DNA of 64,000 nucleotides. Source: Hypoxylon rubiginosum. Lineage: Eukaryota > Ascomycota > Sordariomycetes > Xylariales > Hypoxylaceae. The notes beneath the pieces were generated by a model. It had not been told where the DNA came from. It worked only from the letters and a program-made list of their open reading frames with translations, and did not search any database. The position numbers and the translations under genes are program-made. Every line of letters starts with the position of its first letter. Within the stretch, counting starts at the first letter, position 1. Of the stretch, positions 1 to 11,556 are shown one piece after another. Where the stretch lies: positions 2,232,001-2,296,000 of the forward strand of contig CADCXA010000027.1 in assembly GCA_902806565.1 (NCBI GenBank). Reading direction: 5' to 3'.

Positions 1-1
1 C

Positions 2-1933
2 TACCAGATATCCAAGCACTTAGGTGCACCTACTAATGGGGTTCCCATGCTACCTACTCAAAACACCCCGATACCGAACCGAGGGCGCGGAGAAGTGAGA
101 GAGTCGATGCGCGCAGTCCAAGTTCGAGAATCTCTACGACATAACCGCAATACATCTACCCAATCGAAGAGCGCGTACGAACCGTCTTCCCCAGTCAGAA
201 TACCGAGTAGCGTAACCGAGGAAGACTCTATGACCAATCTGCCGCCTCCTCGATCGGATAGTCCGCCGACTCGGTCGCCCGAAGATAAGTACAAGCCTAG
301 CGCCACCATCTCCGGACCCTTGGACGATGCATTTCCCATCGTTGGCGCACCCGCATCACCCGACAAGGCAAAGCTGAATGTAGAGACTGCCGTGGAATCC
401 AGAACCCGCCCCCAAACCCCTCCGGAAAAGCGACAAAAGCCACCCGCTCAGGACCAATCTCCGCCCTTAGACAAGGAGCTTACTTTATTCCTGCAATACA
501 AGTCAAAGGTCAAGAAATTTGTCCTTCCTGAGGGTTATACCGACTTGACAATTGGACGTCTGCAGCTCGCCTTCATCGAAAAATTCTCCTGGAACACCGC
601 CCTGAATGGAAGCGATTTGCCGGAGATTTACATCCAAGACCCTGTCTCCGGCGTGCGACACGAACTCGAGGACCTCTCCGACATTAAAGACCGTACTGTT
701 CTCGCCCTAAACGTCGAACCCCTAGATGAAGTTAAGAAACACATCGACGAAGGCATCGGAACTTTGAAGAAGGCCATGGATGAAGTTAAGCAGAATGTCA
801 CCGACCAAGGATCAGCTTTGCAGAGAGTTTCTGACAGACAATTGGAAACGGCTAAGGAGATGGCTCGTATGGCAACAGCACCGCCGGCCATTGTGGATAG
901 TATTAAACCCGGTGGTGCTGGTTCTGGTACTGGTGCCAAGCTTAACCCGAGCCAGCTTAGAGAGTTGCAGAGTCTCCGTCGCGATCTTGCTGTGTTACGT
1001 CAAACATACTCAAACTTCCAGACGGAGATCCAGAGCTCCATGTCCACACTGCGAGGCAAGGCAGCCAATGTCAGCGCCGCGGCGGCTAAAGCCTCGGTGC
1101 CTGATGTGGAAGGCGACTCGGGTTTTGCCTACCTATCGAAGGGCCGCAAGCAAATTAATACGGACTCAGACCACCTCGTCACCAAAGTGGACGATCTTCA
1201 AGATCTTGTCGAGGATTTGCGCAAGGACGTCGTCAATCGTGGTGTACGACCGTTACCGCGCCAGCTTGAGAGCGTGTCTAAGGATATACAAGTCTTAACC
1301 AAGGAGCTGAAAAAGGTACAGGGCTATTTGATGCAAGAAAAGCCGATCTGGACCAAGATCTGGCAGAAGCAGCTAGAGGAGGTCTGCCAAGGCCGTGACG
1401 AGCTTAAGGTCATGGAAGACCTCATGATCGACCTACAAGATGATATTGAGAAAGCTTCGGAGACTTTTGCGCTAGTCGAGCAAGCTACTAAGGAACAGAT
1501 GAAGGAGAGCATGCCCGCAGCAAGGCAGTTCTCGAAGGGTCTGCATAATCTTGGGAACAGCGCCGATCCCACCGCGGCAAAGGAGGGCGTGCTAGGGGAG
1601 GTTAGAGCGCTGCAGCCGAACCACGAAGACCGGCTAGAAGCTATAGAACGCGCGGAGAAGCTGCGACAGAAGGAGCTAGAGAGCCGAAAGGACAATCCCT
1701 TAACGAAGGAATTAACTAATTTCGTCGAGGAAGGGAAGCTGAAGAAGAGCGGCGGATTCGAAGAAGTAGAGAGAGCCCGGAAGGCTAAGGACGACCGTAT
1801 ACGACGCGAGGTCTGGGAGCGTATGAACGGTATCGTCCCGGATGAACCGGTTGGCGGCGAGGAAGGGAACGGCGATGAAGCTCCGGACGCCGATATCGAG
1901 GACATGGATGGCAGCGGTGGTAATGATATATAA
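2..1933 (+). CDS. BUD6: Bud6/Aip3 actin-interacting polarity protein, 3' part (5' end outside window)
   Basis: This is the C-terminal part of Bud6/Aip3, an actin- and formin-binding polarisome component that promotes actin cable assembly at growth sites. The frame is open to the window edge. The first in-window Met (base 47) is probably internal, because coding-like sequence precedes it and the family is much longer. Counting from base 47, residues 1-140 are Pro/Ser-rich and disordered. From about residue 148 the AIP3 core begins (LFLQYKSKVKKFVLPEGY), followed by a long charged coiled coil to about 560. The tail is acidic (DEAPDADIEDMDGSGG). No intron interrupts this part. The next gene converges on it. 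Family assignment is by recognition of the AIP3 core; the missing N-terminus cannot be judged. Confidence 0.9.
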   Translation, partial: YQISKHLGAPTNGVPMLPTQNTPIPNRGRGEVRESMRAVQVRESLRHNRNTSTQSKSAYEPSSPVRIPSSVTEEDSMTNLPPPRSDSPPTRSPEDKYKPSATISGPLDDAFPIVGAPASPDKAKLNVETAVESRTRPQTPPEKRQKPPAQDQSPPLDKELTLFLQYKSKVKKFVLPEGYTDLTIGRLQLAFIEKFSWNTALNGSDLPEIYIQDPVSGVRHELEDLSDIKDRTVLALNVEPLDEVKKHIDEGIGTLKKAMDEVKQNVTDQGSALQRVSDRQLETAKEMARMATAPPAIVDSIKPGGAGSGTGAKLNPSQLRELQSLRRDLAVLRQTYSNFQTEIQSSMSTLRGKAANVSAAAAKASVPDVEGDSGFAYLSKGRKQINTDSDHLVTKVDDLQDLVEDLRKDVVNRGVRPLPRQLESVSKDIQVLTKELKKVQGYLMQEKPIWTKIWQKQLEEVCQGRDELKVMEDLMIDLQDDIEKASETFALVEQATKEQMKESMPAARQFSKGLHNLGNSADPTAAKEGVLGEVRALQPNHEDRLEAIERAEKLRQKELESRKDNPLTKELTNFVEEGKLKKSGGFEEVERARKAKDDRIRREVWERMNGIVPDEPVGGEEGNGDEAPDADIEDMDGSGGNDI

Positions 1934-2469
1934 ACTCCGGAGTTGTTCGCAGGGTATTTATATACTTGCTGGGGGTTTCTCTTCCTGCTTTCTACCCCTT
2001 CTAGCCCGATTCTCTGTTTCATCCCTTCATAGCCTAGGCGTCGCTGAGTGTTTGTACGTGGGCCGTCTAATTGTACTTATGGCCCCCGGCGTTGTGGAAG
2101 GGCGGAGAGGGGAATTTACGTACACTAATGGCCCTGAGTCATGTTTGTTATCTGTAGGATATGGGACTCATTAGTGAATATAGCACAAGACAAGACAAGA
2201 CAAGCCAAGCTAAACCAAGCCAAGTCAACCAGCAAGTGAGTTGAGATTAATTATGTACGTAGGTAGACGAGTACACTAAAACACTTGCATTGATGCAGAC
2301 ATTAGGATACAACATAATAATACAGCTAACTAGAGAAAACACAGCAATGACAAGTAGAGCACAATCTAAGCTGCCCCCTCCCCCCCTTTCCCATTTATCC
2401 TTTTTCTAAGACCCCGAACTCTTAAGGGCCATAGCTAGGTAGAATGCCACGTTACTACCCTCCTCGTCT
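1934..2469. other. Convergent 3' intergenic region
   Basis: This spacer lies between two stop codons and should hold both 3' UTRs. It contains a short run of AAGAC/AAGCC repeats near 2185-2230 and a C-rich stretch near 2380. I see no gene. Confidence 0.6.
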
Positions 2470-5400
2470 TCATCGAATATATCTAGGCAATTTGAAAACG
2501 TCCTCGTCATACCCCTCCGGGGGCACCTGAGACACCTCCTCCTCCGCCTCCTTCGCCTTCTTCGCCTCCCTCGCCTCCTTCGCTGCCTGGCGCTCGGCTT
2601 CCGTCTCCTCCCAGAAGCGCCTGATCGCGTCCGAGACGTTCTCGTCCTTCCAGACGAACCTCGTCTCCGGCTCCGGGTCCGACGGCGGGCCCTCGACGAG
2701 CCGCCCGATGCGGCGGTAGGCGTGCACGGTCGCGACCCACCGGGCCAGCTCCGGGACGTGGTCGATGCGCTGGCCGAGGAGCTCCGGGGGGAAATGGGCG
2801 TCGTGGTATTGGGGGAAAGCCACAATGCCTGCGTAGCAGAAAATGTTAGTTTTTTTCATGCCGCGTAAAAGAATTTTTTTAAAAAAGGGGGTATTACGAC
2901 GGAAGTTCTGAGATTTTGAGGGGGGGTAAGGGGAGGAGGAAGGGAATCGACTGTCGGCTTACCAGTGATGTTGTACACGTATCCATCAACAGAGACCCAG
3001 GCCGTCCAGTCTTCGGCGTGCTGCGCCAATTCGCCGGTCGTTATCTCTTTGTTGATATGGTCGTCCGTTATCTTGCCCTCTATGAGGTCCCAGTGCTCCA
3101 GGTAGAGATCGCCGAGGATCTGGTGGCTCTTTGGCGAGGTCAACGTGGGAGTCGCGTCTGTTCCAGCGAAGGGGAGCAGTGCCGCATACATTGCGGGGTC
3201 CGTAGTCTCCAATTCTGGGATAGGGGTCAGTTACTCACTCGAAACAGAGCGCTGGGGGGGAGGGGGGAAAGCGACGCGTTTCTTAAGTAGTTCGTGGCGC
3301 TAGATAGATGCTTACTCTTGAAGTTATATACCCAGTTATGCAGAACGATATGCATTTTTCCTACGTTCTCCATACTTCCCTCGTCAACCATACGGCCGAT
3401 TAGGAGGTCCTCGTTGTCGCCCTGGAATAAGCCCTCCGGGAAGTCGGCAGTCCTGTCGACACCTCCGCTCCGCATGAGGCTTGTCCTGCCCCCGGGGTAG
3501 CTGTCAAGATGGTCTAGAATTGTTATGTTAGAAACGACAGATGTCCTAGTTCAACGAGCGATTGCAGAATTCTACCTACCGGTGACATCGTAGACCAGGC
3601 CATGGATGGCTATGTAGATGCCATTCCGAGGGTTGTCGTGGAGCCGAAGCATACGCGGGGTGTAAGTGAAGAGCTGATTGAGAGGTTCTAATTTTACCCT
3701 CTTCACTTTTCCACATTTGTATGGCTCCAAGCGGTTGATTAAATCGATACGGTAGTTGGCATCTAGAGTGACTTTTCCCCAAGATCTCTGCACGAGTATC
3801 CGCCGCTCGTCATCTGAGGTGAATGGGAAATCTGCGATTGTATTAGCAACATGGCCGTATTGTTTGTTTAGGACATAGTCATAGCGCACGGGTAATATTA
3901 TATATGGTGTTGCCTAACGAAACCCATATCGGTGCGCCGTTCAAGCCGTTGTACTCGGCGACCTCTTCCGCATTCAGCTCTAACATCTGGTACCCTATTC
4001 GATGGATGGTCCTTCCAAACTGCCCACGAATCTCCTGCGCTTGCGCAATATCGCTCGACAGCGTCGGGCACCCATCTTGCGTAAAGGTTATGAGTGCTCG
4101 ATATTGGTCCTCGGAATACTGTCGGCTCCTTAGGAAATCTTAGGAAAGCTAGTTAGGCCATCGGACTTTGCCAGTAGACATGGGGTTGGGAGATATTTAC
4201 CTGTGATATTATAGACATCGAACCCAGCCTGGCTGTTTGGTTCCACGACCCAAGCGTCATGCACACTTCTATGATCTGTGATTTCTCCGATCGAGAGGTA
4301 CCCCTGGCTCCCCGGAGCGAAGCCCGAAGGACCGGCGGCAGGAGGGGGAGCAGGACCGGCAGGGGGGTAAGGGGCGCCACCACCACGACCGAGGGGGGCG
4401 CCACCACCTGGAGTACTGGGACCACTTGAATTGCTGGTGCCGCCGCCACCACGGCCGATAGGAGCACCGCCATCACCCGGAGGACTAGGGATGCCGCGAC
4501 CACCGCCGCCACGGCCAAAAGGTGTACCGGAAGGACCGCCGCCACGACCACCGCGATTACTACCACTATTAACACCGCTCCATCCGCTACCACCGCCGCT
4601 GCCGCCACGGCCGCCACGGCCGCCCGGGGTACTGCCGCGACCCGGGGTATCGCCACGTCCGCCACCATGTCCTCCGCGACTGCTGCTACCGCCGCCACCG
4701 CCGCCACCTCGACCACCTTGACCAGCTTGACCACCTCGACCACCTCGACCACCGCCACCGCCACCGCCGTTTCCGCGAGAGCCGCCGCCACCGCGAGGAT
4801 TTCCGCCGCCGGGGGGGCCTTTCCCGCCACCACCGGGGGGTGTTGATTCATCGAAATATCCGAACGGAAAGACGGCAAGGTCTTTAATGTCTTCCCCGGT
4901 AACCGCAGCGTCAAGTGCCAAGCCTGCCATCACAAAGAGATGCCGGATTGCCCTTACCATGATTCTGAAAGTCGTCTCTTCTTCAGAGGCGCCAGGTCGG
5001 TCTGGGGGTACGGGGTTTTCCGATTCGAATTGACGAGATAGCCGGTGGGCCTCCATAAGGCCTACAACAAGGGGGTCGGAATGGTATATGGGGCTTCCAA
5101 TCTTTGTACTTCCTATCAATTGTATAGCGTCCTGGATCTTCTTCCGAACAGTCTTTATTTCTTCCTTCCTAGGCACCTCGATATCTTTTACGGGCACCTC
5201 AGGGACTTGGAGGCCCCCCTCCTGTGGCGGGTCGGGCGCGGCCAGCGGTTCTCGAGGGTAAAATGTGATATCCAATGCAGCGAAGGTCTGGCGAATGGCT
5301 AGGCGAATGCCGGAGATATCTAGGCGGGCAAAATCGATATCGGGGGAACGAGCACCCAGCCCAATCGCCAGTCGTATGGTTTCCCGGGCGGTGGCGAATT

Positions 5401-8287
5401 GGTCAGCGGGCAACGCAGGCACATAGCTGTCGAAATTATATATGTCCCCACCTTTCTTCATTATGGTCCAATTGTTCGGATCGTAGGGGGGGATAACAAA
5501 GGGGAAAGGACACCAACCGTCTGGGTCTACCTCTCGAGCCGACCTTACCTCGCGCGCCGTAAGGATCATACTCTTAACCCAGCGGGTAGGGATTGGTAGA
5601 ATGTTTACATTCCCAAACAAGAGCTCAAACCATGACAGTGTCTTTGAAGGCGATCTCTCCATTTTGTCGGTGGCAGGGCCATCCTCAATACACTTGTTAA
5701 TAAAGCTCCTTTTCCCTTGGACCCTGCTAGTGAATAGAACTTTTACGACGGTGAAATTGGGCCGCCCGTCTGGGACTGGCAAATCGGTTTTCACATACTG
5801 CATGGACGCTTCCATCAAAGCGCCCATTGCCGCCTACAAGAAGCAGAATTAGGATTTGCTCACTCACGGTTCAGCATCCGAACAGGAACGTTACTTACGA
5901 AGTACCACAGTGGATTACTGTCCCGCATTCTTGGCTCAAGTTGATTGTACATGACGGTGGGTATGTATGTGTCAAAGTAGTCCAAGAGATTCCTGCAGCT
6001 GATGGCGTCCTTGGCTATGTGTGCCCGTTTGAAAGCCTCGACGACTCTTCTGTCTTTAACCCAGCTCCCTGCCATAGTCCGGAGTCAGTATCAACTTATT
6101 TGTTAGGTACTTTGGTATTCAGATAGGTAGGACGATTCTGGAGTCAAGGCTCGCAACTAAGAGGTCCAGAGGGGAGGGGGTGAATGCTTAACGTACAAGG
6201 TGTCATCTTCCACTTCCGATATTCGTCGTCATACCACGGCCGCAGCTGCTTCATTTGCTGTTTTCTCGCCTCCCATCGCTGCTCGATTACACGGCGGCTC
6301 TGTTGCGAGGCAACAGCCGCTTCTCTTTCCTTGTCGAATTCGTACTGTGAAATCGGCCTCGCGGGGAAATACTCATCACCTCTTTCGCTTAAGTAAAAGT
6401 CATATTTGAGTCCGAGAGTCGGGCGAAGGAAGCCGTCCTTGGCCATTGACTTCGGAATTGTGTCTTTCCAATACCTCTCACTTAGCATTGCCGATGTCCA
6501 CCAGATCGGTATGTGATCCCCCACGTAATGAGTAAATGGAAGCTTTCCTGCAATCCGCTCATAGTCTTTTATCCGGATATCCCACATCTGCTGGTGGTTG
6601 TTTATAGAAATCATGTGTATAAGACCTGTACGCTCGGGAGGGTCGCCGGAAATGGTCTGCCTCATCAGGCGATTTGGGGTGACTTCATTAGGTCCACCGC
6701 CAAATAATACCGATTCCATAGACCATCCCAATTCTTCCTTTAATTCATACCCGTATCGAGTCTCAAAACGCTATATATACATCTCGTAAGTGCTACGTCT
6801 ATAAAAACGCTTAAAGGGGAAGGGTCTCACTAACAGGCTCATTCAGTGCCCAATCTGGCCATCTCCGCCTATCATGGTGAGCAATGCCCGCCGACACACA
6901 AAATTCACGCACTCTGCTTTGCCAGAGACTGTGCTACCAGCATGTTTAGTGAGATGTTCTTCCAGATGGGCTGCCATTGGCGTCTCACCATAAGTTCATG
7001 ATACATCTAAGCGGGAGTTAGCTGAATGGCACGGCATGATACTCGACTGGGAAGATTCCTACCGTTATACATAAGTTTAGGAGACAAGCAGCCTTTTCCG
7101 CCGGAGACGTCTTGGCTTCGAAGAGCGGCCGTATTATACCTATATTAAAACATACTAGAGGGAAGTCGATCTCTGAACACCATATTGAATGAGCGTGAAT
7201 CATATCAAGCTGATAGCCTGTTTGATCCGAGTGGAAGCCAAACACGGTTCCTCTCAAAAGCTTGTTGAGACGCTTCCTCATTTCGACCGTCGAGGCAGGC
7301 GTGAAACCCGGCTTTGGCATTGGAAATACCTTCCACCTTGGTGGAAAGCCTCCATAGGATGTTGGCGGCATGTTTTCCGGCCTCTCAAACAATATCTGAT
7401 GCATCCTTGAAAAGGGTAGAAGAAATTAGTTCACCAGGCCAGCAGAGGGACGAGGGGTTCAAACACACCGCTACAGAGCGTCTGGTGAGTAATTTAGCCT
7501 ATAACACGATCTCGGAAGTTTTACATACCCAATGTCTGTTAATAGTGAGGAGATCGTAGACACGTTCTGTCCAATTCAAGGCGATTTCAATATAACGCCA
7601 CAACACAGGGTTGTCCACACTCCAGTGCGCTGGTTTAGCATTGACAATTTCCCCCACAGGGTTCTCAAGGTCATCCACAATATTTACCTCTTTAAGGTCG
7701 TAAAAGGCGTCCTTGTGAAGCCAGGGGAAAACCTTCTGGGGCTTGGGTTTTATCAATCCAGCGCAAAACGCATTCCAAACCGACGCGCTGTCGCCTCCAT
7801 ACGTACGCGTATCTCCGAGGCCACTATAGAGGTCGGCGGTCAGGATGCCGAACTGCCAAGACTTTATCCCGTAAAATTCTCTCATCTGGTGTGCCTCGCC
7901 GTAGAAAATGCGGTCCAAGGATGGGTTGCTAGGCTTATCTTGTACTCGTTCTACTACATAACCCTCCGAGCTGGCTTTCTTCGCTGATTGTTCTCGGGGT
8001 ATGGCCCGAAAGCCGGCTTTCTCGAACGGACGGTAGGGGAAAACCGGTGAAAATCCTGAATGTAGCTGATTTCTTCCCTCGTCTTTCCAGAAAGGATCGT
8101 CATGAGGCCAGAAACTCTGAGCCCAATCGGATAGAGTAGGGTCCGGCTTGGGGTCTCCTTTCGCCTTGGCTGGCGGTGGTTTTGGTTTTGGTTTTGGACC
8201 AATTGAAAGTGTTGAAAGGTCGACCGGATTTTTGCTGGATGGCACACCCGTACCGGTCGGCGGACCTTGATTGTTTGATGGATTCAT
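2470..8287 (-). CDS. Large multi-exon protein: HExxH metalloprotease-like N-terminus plus tandem degenerate cytochrome b5-like modules
   Basis: I do not know this gene by name. My exon model on the minus strand is 8287-7529, 7405-7063, 7006-6989, 6933-6835, 6770-6197, 6068-5899, 5833-4201, 4138-3890, 3831-3580, 3513-3316, 3214-2963 and 2828-2470. It gives about 1,635 aa. All junctions keep frame except 7529/7405, which needs a phase-2 join (a microexon or a weak donor). The N-terminal third has a zincin-like motif HELMH assembled across an intron, followed by a conserved-looking ELKEELGWSMESVLFGG stretch. A Gly/Pro-rich linker lies at about 4310-4850. Around and after it come about six cytochrome b5-like segments with a V/I-Y-N/D-I/V-T core (IYNF, VYNIT, IYNIT, VYDVT, VYNFK, VYNIT). 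Only one keeps a PGG loop (HLDSYPGG). Protease activity and heme binding are both unproven. A Lys/Glu-rich segment lies near the C-terminus. Confidence 0.7.
4310..4850 (-). repeat. Gly/Pro-rich low-complexity linker inside the modular gene
   Basis: In the coding frame this is GGGG, GRGG, PGG and RGG-like runs broken by Ser/Thr/Pro. The DNA is an imperfect array of GGT/GGC/GGN codons (CCACC-type on the plus strand). It separates the first IYNF module from the later b5-like modules. RGG/FG-like composition is common in flexible or RNA-binding linkers, but no function can be assigned here. The long reading frames in other phases are shadows of this composition. Confidence 0.8.
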
Positions 8288-8969
8288 ATTGGCTACTAAT
8301 CGTTTGGGAAATCATTGACTGAAATAATCAAAAAGAGACAAGAAAAATGAAATGAGATGGATATAGCGTGGTGAGTATGGAACCATCCACTAGAAGACAG
8401 TAACAGAAAGCGAATCTCTAGAATTCGTGCTTCGTGTAATCAGGTATCCTCAAACTTGCCCTACCTACCTACAGATAGCTGTCTGATAGTAATATAGCTC
8501 ACCTAGTCTTTGCGAGGCTAAAGCCGGTTAACAAAGCCATTAGATGACTTGCTCACGACAAAGCAACTATGCTCTTCCATTGACCATACGCTCCGAAAAC
8601 GTCAAACGCGGGTTGAAAATCCCCCCTACTTGGTTTAAAAAAGACTACGTAATTCTGCAGAGGGTATATAGTCGAGTAACCGGGCACCAGATGCTTGACT
8701 TCTCAGTTATTCGTGGCGTGGTGGACTACTCGTTTACTCCCATGTCCTGTACACTAGGTTGGACCCTTACAATTAGATTCAAGTATCTCATAATCATTGG
8801 AGAACATTTAGCTTTATAAACGATACCGAATAATATGATTGATTCACTCGTCGTATCTTAAGCACTTCCTAATTGTATGTCCGACCAAGCCTATCTGTCT
8901 CGTTCTTAGGAGTTTCTTACAGGAGGTCTTTGGCTTCATCTGCAAAAGTCAAAGAGCTGTTAGATCTCA
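8288..8969. other. Intergenic region upstream of the modular gene
   Basis: It holds the promoter/5' UTR of the modular gene and the 3' UTR of the S41 peptidase gene, both on the minus strand. I see no further gene or RNA. Confidence 0.5.
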
Positions 8970-11556
8970 TCAAAGGTATACTATCGTAACCAACACGGCC
9001 ACAAATAACCACACTGCCTGCATGTTACCACTTTGAAACCTTCCTTGGGCTGAACTCTTAGGTTTGTCATTGTCGTCTTCTGGCCCCTTCGTCTGAGCGC
9101 CTCCATTTCCATCTTCCGTTCCACTGCCACCGTCTGTTCCATTCCCGGCGCCCGCCCCATCCTTCTTTGCCTGAAACGCCGGGTCAAGAATCTTGGTCGC
9201 GTTTGCTTGGACCCTGCTCCCTTGCACACAGAAGCGAGCAGGGTCTGTCCACGTGGCATTGACAGCATACTTCCACACGAGCTCAGGCGTATTTATCATT
9301 TGGGGCGTGTAGAAGAAGCGGCAGTTTGCCGGCTCGTAGAGGAACTGCAAAGGCGTCTTGGAGTCCGAGGGGGCAAAGGCGTTCCTAAAATTGATGCTGC
9401 CGGGCGAGGAAACTGGGTCGGCGGCTCGCTGGACAGCATAGCCTTCCGCAAGTACGCCAAGCTCCGCTGCCAGGAGCTGCTTGGCTTCCGCTTGATCAGA
9501 GACAAGACTTATGGCAGTGGCGGATATATTGGAGATCTCCGAGAACGTGAGAACTTGGGAACCCTGCCAAGCTGCGTTAGTATAGCACCTTTGAGCATCT
9601 ATCGGAACCTCAGATGGGAGAAGAGAAAATAATTGTAGTCTAGCTTACTTCGACGCCGCCAACTGACTGCATTGGGCCGACCTGTGGCCGCCCGCCCACC
9701 GAAACGGTCGTGACGTTAGCTTGGAAGATCATGAGATATGAAAATATGGTACATGTCGAGCCGCAAGTGCCGTCCGTGAGTAGGACGATGTTTTCCGGTT
9801 TAAAGAGCGCCGGTGGGGGGTTGGATCGGTCACCGGTTCCCGTCAAGGTAAATCCGGGTACTGTTGGCTGTCGTATGTACGCGGTAAACTGATCGCCCTG
9901 AAGAGTGACTGGGGTTAATATCTCGTCGGTGGTGTTGAACTTGTCTCCTTGGGGATCTGATAGGTCTATTGGCGACAGGTTTGACAGTAAACTTGAAGCG
10001 GCTACATCGGTCTTCTGGTCTTGGATGGGCTGAGCTGCAAGTATGCGAGATATATTGGCGAGGCTCTCCGTCAGACGCATGTTATTAGCATTGAATGAAT
10101 CAACGCCAGGGAAGAGCTGTTATCAAGTTAGCAAGACATCAAACTAGGTACCTTCTAAGTGAGAGTTCATCTCTGGGGTCATCGACTAACCTGCGCGAAA
10201 AGCTCGAACCCAGCAAGAACTGAGCCGCCTCCGTTACTAGTGAGATCAATGACCAGTCGCTGCTTTTCAGCAGCTCTACTTTGACTCAGGAACGACTGTA
10301 CTGCATCTTGAAACTTGGGTAAATATAGCGGATCGGTCTCTTCAGCGAAGCTCGATATAGCCAACACAGCTACATCCTCGAACCCGGTTCCGTCGACAAA
10401 GAATCCCATCGTCGTTCCTTCGTCGCTATTTTGAACTACAGGGGGCGGGTAATCGGTTAATGTGGGCGAACGTCGCTTTAAACCCGGCTTGGTCTGAATG
10501 AGGCCAGTGGAGGACGCTGCCGGCGTGCCGGTAGTTGTATCCGGGTTACAGAACGTATCGTAAAAGTCGTCCCCCGAAGCAATATTTGAAAAGTCCACGC
10601 CCGGTTTCAGAGTGGCGACTGTTTGCTGAGTTTGAGTTGTCCCATTCTCATAGGTAAGCGTCAAGTTAGGACCTAGGAATAGCGGGAAGAAAGCAAGGGG
10701 GTTCCCTCCGGCCGGATTAGAGTATATTGGGAATAGCATATTCCATTCCGCGTCGGCGTCTTGAGCGAGACTGAATGCCGAGCCTAAACTCGTTAGAAAG
10801 CTAGTGGCGTCCAGACCATTGATCTTAGTGATTGCAACGGGCGCGGTTCTGACGGATAGTAAAGTAGCTAGACGGCCTTGTGTCAGAAAGAGACATATCC
10901 TTAGCTAGAAACCTACCTAAGGTAGGTACGTTAGGTAGTAAGTTCAACTCACAATAGTGGTATAGCTTAGGCAAAGAGGAACCATTACTCGACACCGACA
11001 CAATGCCTTCTGCAAGCGAATTTGAGAAAGTGAAGACTTTAAAGACATCCGGGACGAACAGGAAGTGCCCGTCATGTGCAGCGAACAAGGTTTGCAAGAT
11101 TTTAACCTGAAAGTCATATTCGCTCGAGAAGCCCCCAGCTGTAGCTGTGGCAGAGATATTGTCTAAACTGCCCTGGATGTCGACTGGAGGAAGCATGTAA
11201 GACTGCGGGGGGTTCTTGAGGAATGCGAGAGTACTTTGCCATTGTACAAAGGCCTTGAGACTTTCCACAAGCTTGACAGCCGGCTGGGGTCGGTTTGGCA
11301 CGGAGCCCAGGCAGTCGAAGGCCAATGACCCTGGAAAAGTTTGCGTAACTGAGGTAGAGATACTGTCAGTACATATCTAACTTCTCTATAGTAACTTGAT
11401 CCAATACACACCCGAAGATTGAGGGGCGAGTTGCGAACGAACGGCGCGAGATATCTGTGCACATGCCGCTGACGTTTGTCCCGTAGCTGGTGAGCTTTGG
11501 GGGGCTGGCACAGCCGACACTCCCAGAATAGGAACAATCAAAGGCCACCAGAGCAT
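8970..11556 (-). CDS. Secreted S41-family peptidase (CPAF/tail-specific type), probably GPI-anchored
   Basis: Five exons join in frame: 11556-11412, 11348-10953, 10876-10191, 10116-9649 and 9563-8970, giving about 762 aa. The protein starts with a signal peptide (MLWWPLIVPILGVSAVPA). The middle carries the features of fungal S41 serine peptidases: a PDZ-like region followed by the catalytic half with RLVIDLTSNGGGSVLAGFE and the nucleophile segment LLTDGTCGSTCTIFSYLM, where the Ser of GST is the likely nucleophile. The C-terminus is Gly/Asn/Asp-rich and ends in a hydrophobic tail (MQAVWLFVAVLVTIVYL) with no charged residues after it, which suggests a GPI signal. Many NxS/T sites fit secretion. 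The introns have standard GT..AG ends and the first exon (145 bp) ends in phase 1. The family call is firm; substrate and anchoring are inferred. Confidence 0.85.

Noticed and set aside
4153..4914. Val/Ala-rich 253-codon frame on the minus strand
   Set aside because: It is a shifted reading of the Gly/Pro-rich linker of the modular gene.
6835..7006. Alternative two-intron splicing giving HELMVRRQ at the zinc motif
   Set aside because: The alternative with one intron less yields HELMH and an open frame up to the next donor, with better splice signals.
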